Assembly: GCF_900115165.1 (NCBI RefSeq)
Contig: NZ_FOVP01000003.1
Span: 124,001-188,000, forward strand
DNA: 64,000 nt
Source: Roseovarius lutimaris
GTDB lineage: Bacteria > Pseudomonadota > Alphaproteobacteria > Rhodobacterales > Rhodobacteraceae
Reading direction: 5' to 3'
Position numbers and translations under genes: made by a program. Position 1 is the first letter of the stretch; the number at the start of each line of letters is the position of its first letter. Below the pieces are notes generated by a model. The model was not told where the DNA came from. It ran no database searches and worked only from the letters and a program-made list of their open reading frames with translations. Of the stretch, positions 61,821 through 64,000 are shown piece after piece.

Positions 61821-63308
61821 TTACTCCACGCTGACAAGGTGCCATCTCAGGGCGTCGTTGGGCACCGGATCAAAATGGGTGACGCGGTTCGAGAGCACGA
61901 CAAGCTGGGTCACATGAAACGGGATCAAGGAGCCCGAGGTTTCGCGCAGTTTCTCTTGCGCGGCCACGTAAAGCGCGCGGCGTTTGCCAAAATCAAGCTC
62001 GGCGCGGGCCCTGGCCAGAAGCGCGTCAAACTCGGCGTTGTGGTAATGGCTTTCGTTCCATTTGGCGGTGGAATGAAACGCCTCGTTGAGCGCCTGATCG
62101 GCGGGGCGATCGCCCCAGCTTGTGGTGAAGGCGTCCTTTTTCATCCAGACATTCGACCAATAGCCATCAGCCGCGGCATTCACCAGCGTGACGCGAATAC
62201 CGGCGGCGGCGGCCTGGTGCTGAAACGTGACCCCGATCAGCGGCCAGGATTGATCGAGCGAGGAAACATAGACCTTGATGTCGATCCCGTCGGGATAGCC
62301 TGCCTCGGCCAAGAGGGCGCGGGCGCGATCAATGTCGCGCGGACAGGTCATATCGGCGCGGTATTGATCATTGGGGGCCACCGGCGTGTCGCAGGACACC
62401 ACCCCGCCACCATCAAGTGCCAGTTTGAGGATTTCGTCGCGATCCACGCTCAGCCGCATCGCGCGGCGCACCCGCACATCGTCAAACGGCGCCACATCGG
62501 TGCGAAATATCAATCCCATCCAGTTGCCTGTCGGGATTTCAAGCAATTGATAGCGAAGGGATTGATCAAGCGCGCGGCGCAGGATCGGCACGATGCCGCG
62601 CTCCATGTCAAGCTGTCCGCTCAGAAACGCCTGAAGGCGGGCCTGTGCATCGGGGACGCCGATCACTTCGATCCGGGCAAGCGCGGGCGGGCCTTCCCAA
62701 TAATCCTCATTGGCGGTGAGAACGGTGATGCCGTCTGGGTCAAACTTTTCAACCCGAAACGGCCCGGTGCCAACGCCGGTTTGCCCCACGGTTTTGCCTG
62801 AGCCTTCGGGAATGATGCGCAGGCGTGGGTCCATCAGTTGCAGCGGCAGGTCGGCAAAGGTCGAGGCCAGCGTCATCCGTACGGTCAGCGGATCAAGCGC
62901 CTCGACGGTTTTGATCATCTTGACGGCGGCGCGCGCAGGGCTGCCGTAATCGGGGTCGATCACGCGCCTGAGGGAATAGACCACATCACCGGCATCAAAT
63001 GCGCTGCCGTCGTGAAAGCGCACATTGTCGCGCAAATGAAAGGTCCAGATCGTGCCGGTCGCATCCGGTTCCCACCGCATCGCCAGATCGGGCGCGGGTT
63101 TGCCGCCGCGTCCGGGGCGCACAAGGCGGCTCTGGATCTTCTCGATGATCTGAAGCACCCGACCCTTGGAGGCCGGATCAAGGCTTGAGTGCGCGCCAAA
63201 CCCCACATTATGGGCATGGCGAAACGTGCCGGTCGATTCGGCTCTGGCAACAGAGGCGCCCGCCATGAGCAGGCCAGATACCAAAGCGGCAAGCACGAGG
63301 GGGCGCAT
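61821..63308 (-). CDS. family 5 extracellular solute-binding protein
   Basis: A 495-residue periplasmic protein of the SBP_bac_5 type, the binding component of peptide, nickel or opine ABC importers. Signal peptide about residues 1-23 (ARAES). DLAMRWEPDATGTIWTFHLR near 74-93 and FHDGSAFDAGDVVYSL near 98-113 are the family signature. No permease or ATPase genes adjoin it: it converges with the luxR-type gene and is divergent from a small hypothetical gene. The partner transporter must be encoded elsewhere, or the protein acts as a sensor. Confidence 0.93.
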   Translation of the reverse strand: MRPLVLAALVSGLLMAGASVARAESTGTFRHAHNVGFGAHSSLDPASKGRVLQIIEKIQSRLVRPGRGGKPAPDLAMRWEPDATGTIWTFHLRDNVRFHDGSAFDAGDVVYSLRRVIDPDYGSPARAAVKMIKTVEALDPLTVRMTLASTFADLPLQLMDPRLRIIPEGSGKTVGQTGVGTGPFRVEKFDPDGITVLTANEDYWEGPPALARIEVIGVPDAQARLQAFLSGQLDMERGIVPILRRALDQSLRYQLLEIPTGNWMGLIFRTDVAPFDDVRVRRAMRLSVDRDEILKLALDGGGVVSCDTPVAPNDQYRADMTCPRDIDRARALLAEAGYPDGIDIKVYVSSLDQSWPLIGVTFQHQAAAAGIRVTLVNAAADGYWSNVWMKKDAFTTSWGDRPADQALNEAFHSTAKWNESHYHNAEFDALLARARAELDFGKRRALYVAAQEKLRETSGSLIPFHVTQLVVLSNRVTHFDPVPNDALRWHLVSVE

Positions 63309-63408
63309 CTCCGTCTCCCTTTTTGGATCGGTTATATATTTGTGACAAGCTGAGCGCGGAAAATCAAATCCTTAAAGGCGACCTGCAATCACGAAGAAAG
63401 GAAATCAC

Positions 63409-63549
63409 ATGGCTGACTTCCAGGCCAGGGCTGCGCTTGGCGCGATCTGTGATGGATTGTCGGACCTGTGCCGAGATGAAAAAGGTGGCCGCCCCGAGGC
63501 GACCACCAGACTGATTGAAAACGGACAATTAAATCCTGATACCTTTTAA
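63409..63549 (+). CDS. 46-residue hypothetical protein
   Basis: ATG 63409 follows AAAGGAAA, and the frame encodes ADFQARAALGAICDGLSDLC then a basic, polar tail ending NGQLNPDTF. Cys residues at 14 and 21 form a C-x6-C pair. It has no signal peptide or membrane segment. It stands alone, divergent from the solute-binding protein gene. I do not recognise a family; the ribosome binding site supports it. Confidence 0.45.
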   Translation: MADFQARAALGAICDGLSDLCRDEKGGRPEATTRLIENGQLNPDTF

Positions 63550-63782
63550 GCTACTACACACTTGTTGTGGCGTGCCTCTTACTGTCAAATGAGAGCCCAA
63601 GGCATTGCCGTAACGTCAATAAACGTGGCTTTTGTGGCGTAAATGCGGACGCTGAAAGGTCAGGTTTTGACATATGGCCGATGGCGACGGGTCTGGATTG
63701 CATTGCTGTGATCAAAGGTCGCGCAAGAGTTGATTTCGGGGCCAAACCCGCTCTGGCGGATAAGACAGGAAGAGGACGAGCA

Positions 63783-64000
63783 ATGGAAATGACATTGGGA
63801 ATGCGGCCGCAGATGCGGGCGCTGTTGGACCGGGTTGCGGCGATGGTGCGTGACGAAATCATGCCGCTTGAGGCCGAGTATCACGCCGAGATCGGCAAAG
63901 GCGATCGCTGGGAATACACCCCGCGACAGGCCGAAATCCTTGAGGGCCTCAAGGCGCGGGCCAAGGCCGAGGGGCTGTGGAATTTCTGGCTCACGGATAG
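63783..64000 (+). CDS. acyl-CoA dehydrogenase, 5' part
   Basis: The first 72 codons of a gene that runs off the window. The N-terminal helical region has MRALLDRVAAMVRDEIMPLE, then WEYTPRQAEILEGLKARAKA and GLWNFWLTD, the pattern of FadE-like/ACAD10-type acyl-CoA dehydrogenases. The ATG follows an AGGA-containing stretch. Nothing can be said about substrate from this part. Confidence 0.8.
   Translation, partial: MEMTLGMRPQMRALLDRVAAMVRDEIMPLEAEYHAEIGKGDRWEYTPRQAEILEGLKARAKAEGLWNFWLTD

Noticed and set aside
1..64000. tRNA or rRNA genes, CRISPR arrays, insertion sequences, integrases
   Set aside because: None recognised: no cloverleaf-like segments, no regularly spaced repeats and no transposase or integrase motifs were seen on either strand by eye.

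Overview
The window looks like a chromosomal segment of an alphaproteobacterium, most likely of the Rhodobacterales (Roseobacter group). Evidence is the uniformly GC-rich coding sequence, dense four-base ATGA-type gene overlaps, a norCBQDEF cluster, a C-P lyase operon phnGHIJKLNM, a malyl-CoA/serine-cycle module and the typical lptF-lptG-lptD-surA-pdxA-rsmA block. This placement is inferred from gene content; no 16S or tRNA gene is present.

Layout. (1) 1-8.2 kb: nitric oxide metabolism. The 3' end of an nnrS-like gene, a small membrane protein, norCBQDEF behind a clear Dnr/NnrR-type box, a DUF4202 protein and a Crp/Fnr-family regulator. (2) 8.3-9.1 kb: phnF, the GntR-family repressor of phosphonate genes, cut off from its operon. 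(3) 9.3-15.5 kb: a surface-glycan cluster with a CDP-glycerol glycerophosphotransferase-like enzyme, a sialyltransferase-like protein, a GT8-like enzyme fused to a methyltransferase-like domain, a flippase and a TupA-like ATP-grasp protein. (4) 15.5-32.5 kb: the most interesting part, a nearly complete sphingolipid (ceramide) factory. It has serine palmitoyltransferase, its own acyl carrier protein, a fatty acyl-AMP/ACP ligase, a CerR-like reductase, a bCerS-like N-acyltransferase, a ceramide-kinase-like lipid kinase, and a head-group set (two nucleotidyltransferases, a CDP-alcohol phosphotransferase, a HAD phosphatase). An LpxO-like hydroxylase and a second LPS-transport-like set (LptF, LptG, LptA and LptB paralogs) lie in the same block. 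(5) 32.6-38.8 kb: phnGHIJKLNM, preceded by the same operator-like sequence found upstream of phnF. (6) 38.8-40.2 kb: a mosaic of deletion-scarred pseudogenes (livH, livM, acyl-CoA dehydrogenase, acyl-CoA ligase).

(7) 40.3-53.8 kb: ftsB, aidB, a secreted DsrE-like protein behind a perfect FNR-type box, holC, pepA, the canonical lptF-lptG-lptD-surA-pdxA-rsmA run, a membrane-anchored retropepsin-like protease and marC. (8) 53.9-56.4 kb: an ABC-F ATPase and ndk with a strong terminator. (9) 56.4-61.8 kb: sga-mcl-mtkA-mtkB, which makes and cleaves malyl-CoA and transaminates glyoxylate, with a divergent LuxR-type regulator and a cluster of palindromes between them. (10) 61.8-64 kb: an orphan family-5 solute-binding protein, a 46-residue hypothetical protein and the 5' end of an acyl-CoA dehydrogenase gene.

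The main hypothesis is that 15.5-32.5 kb encodes synthesis, head-group decoration and Lpt-like export of an unusual sphingolipid, independent of the canonical LPS permease genes at 45-49.5 kb. Together with the adjacent glycan cluster it sits between phnF and phnG, which suggests a roughly 23-kb block inserted into a phosphonate locus. The sequence supports the enzyme families; the lipid identity, the transport role and the insertion history are inference.
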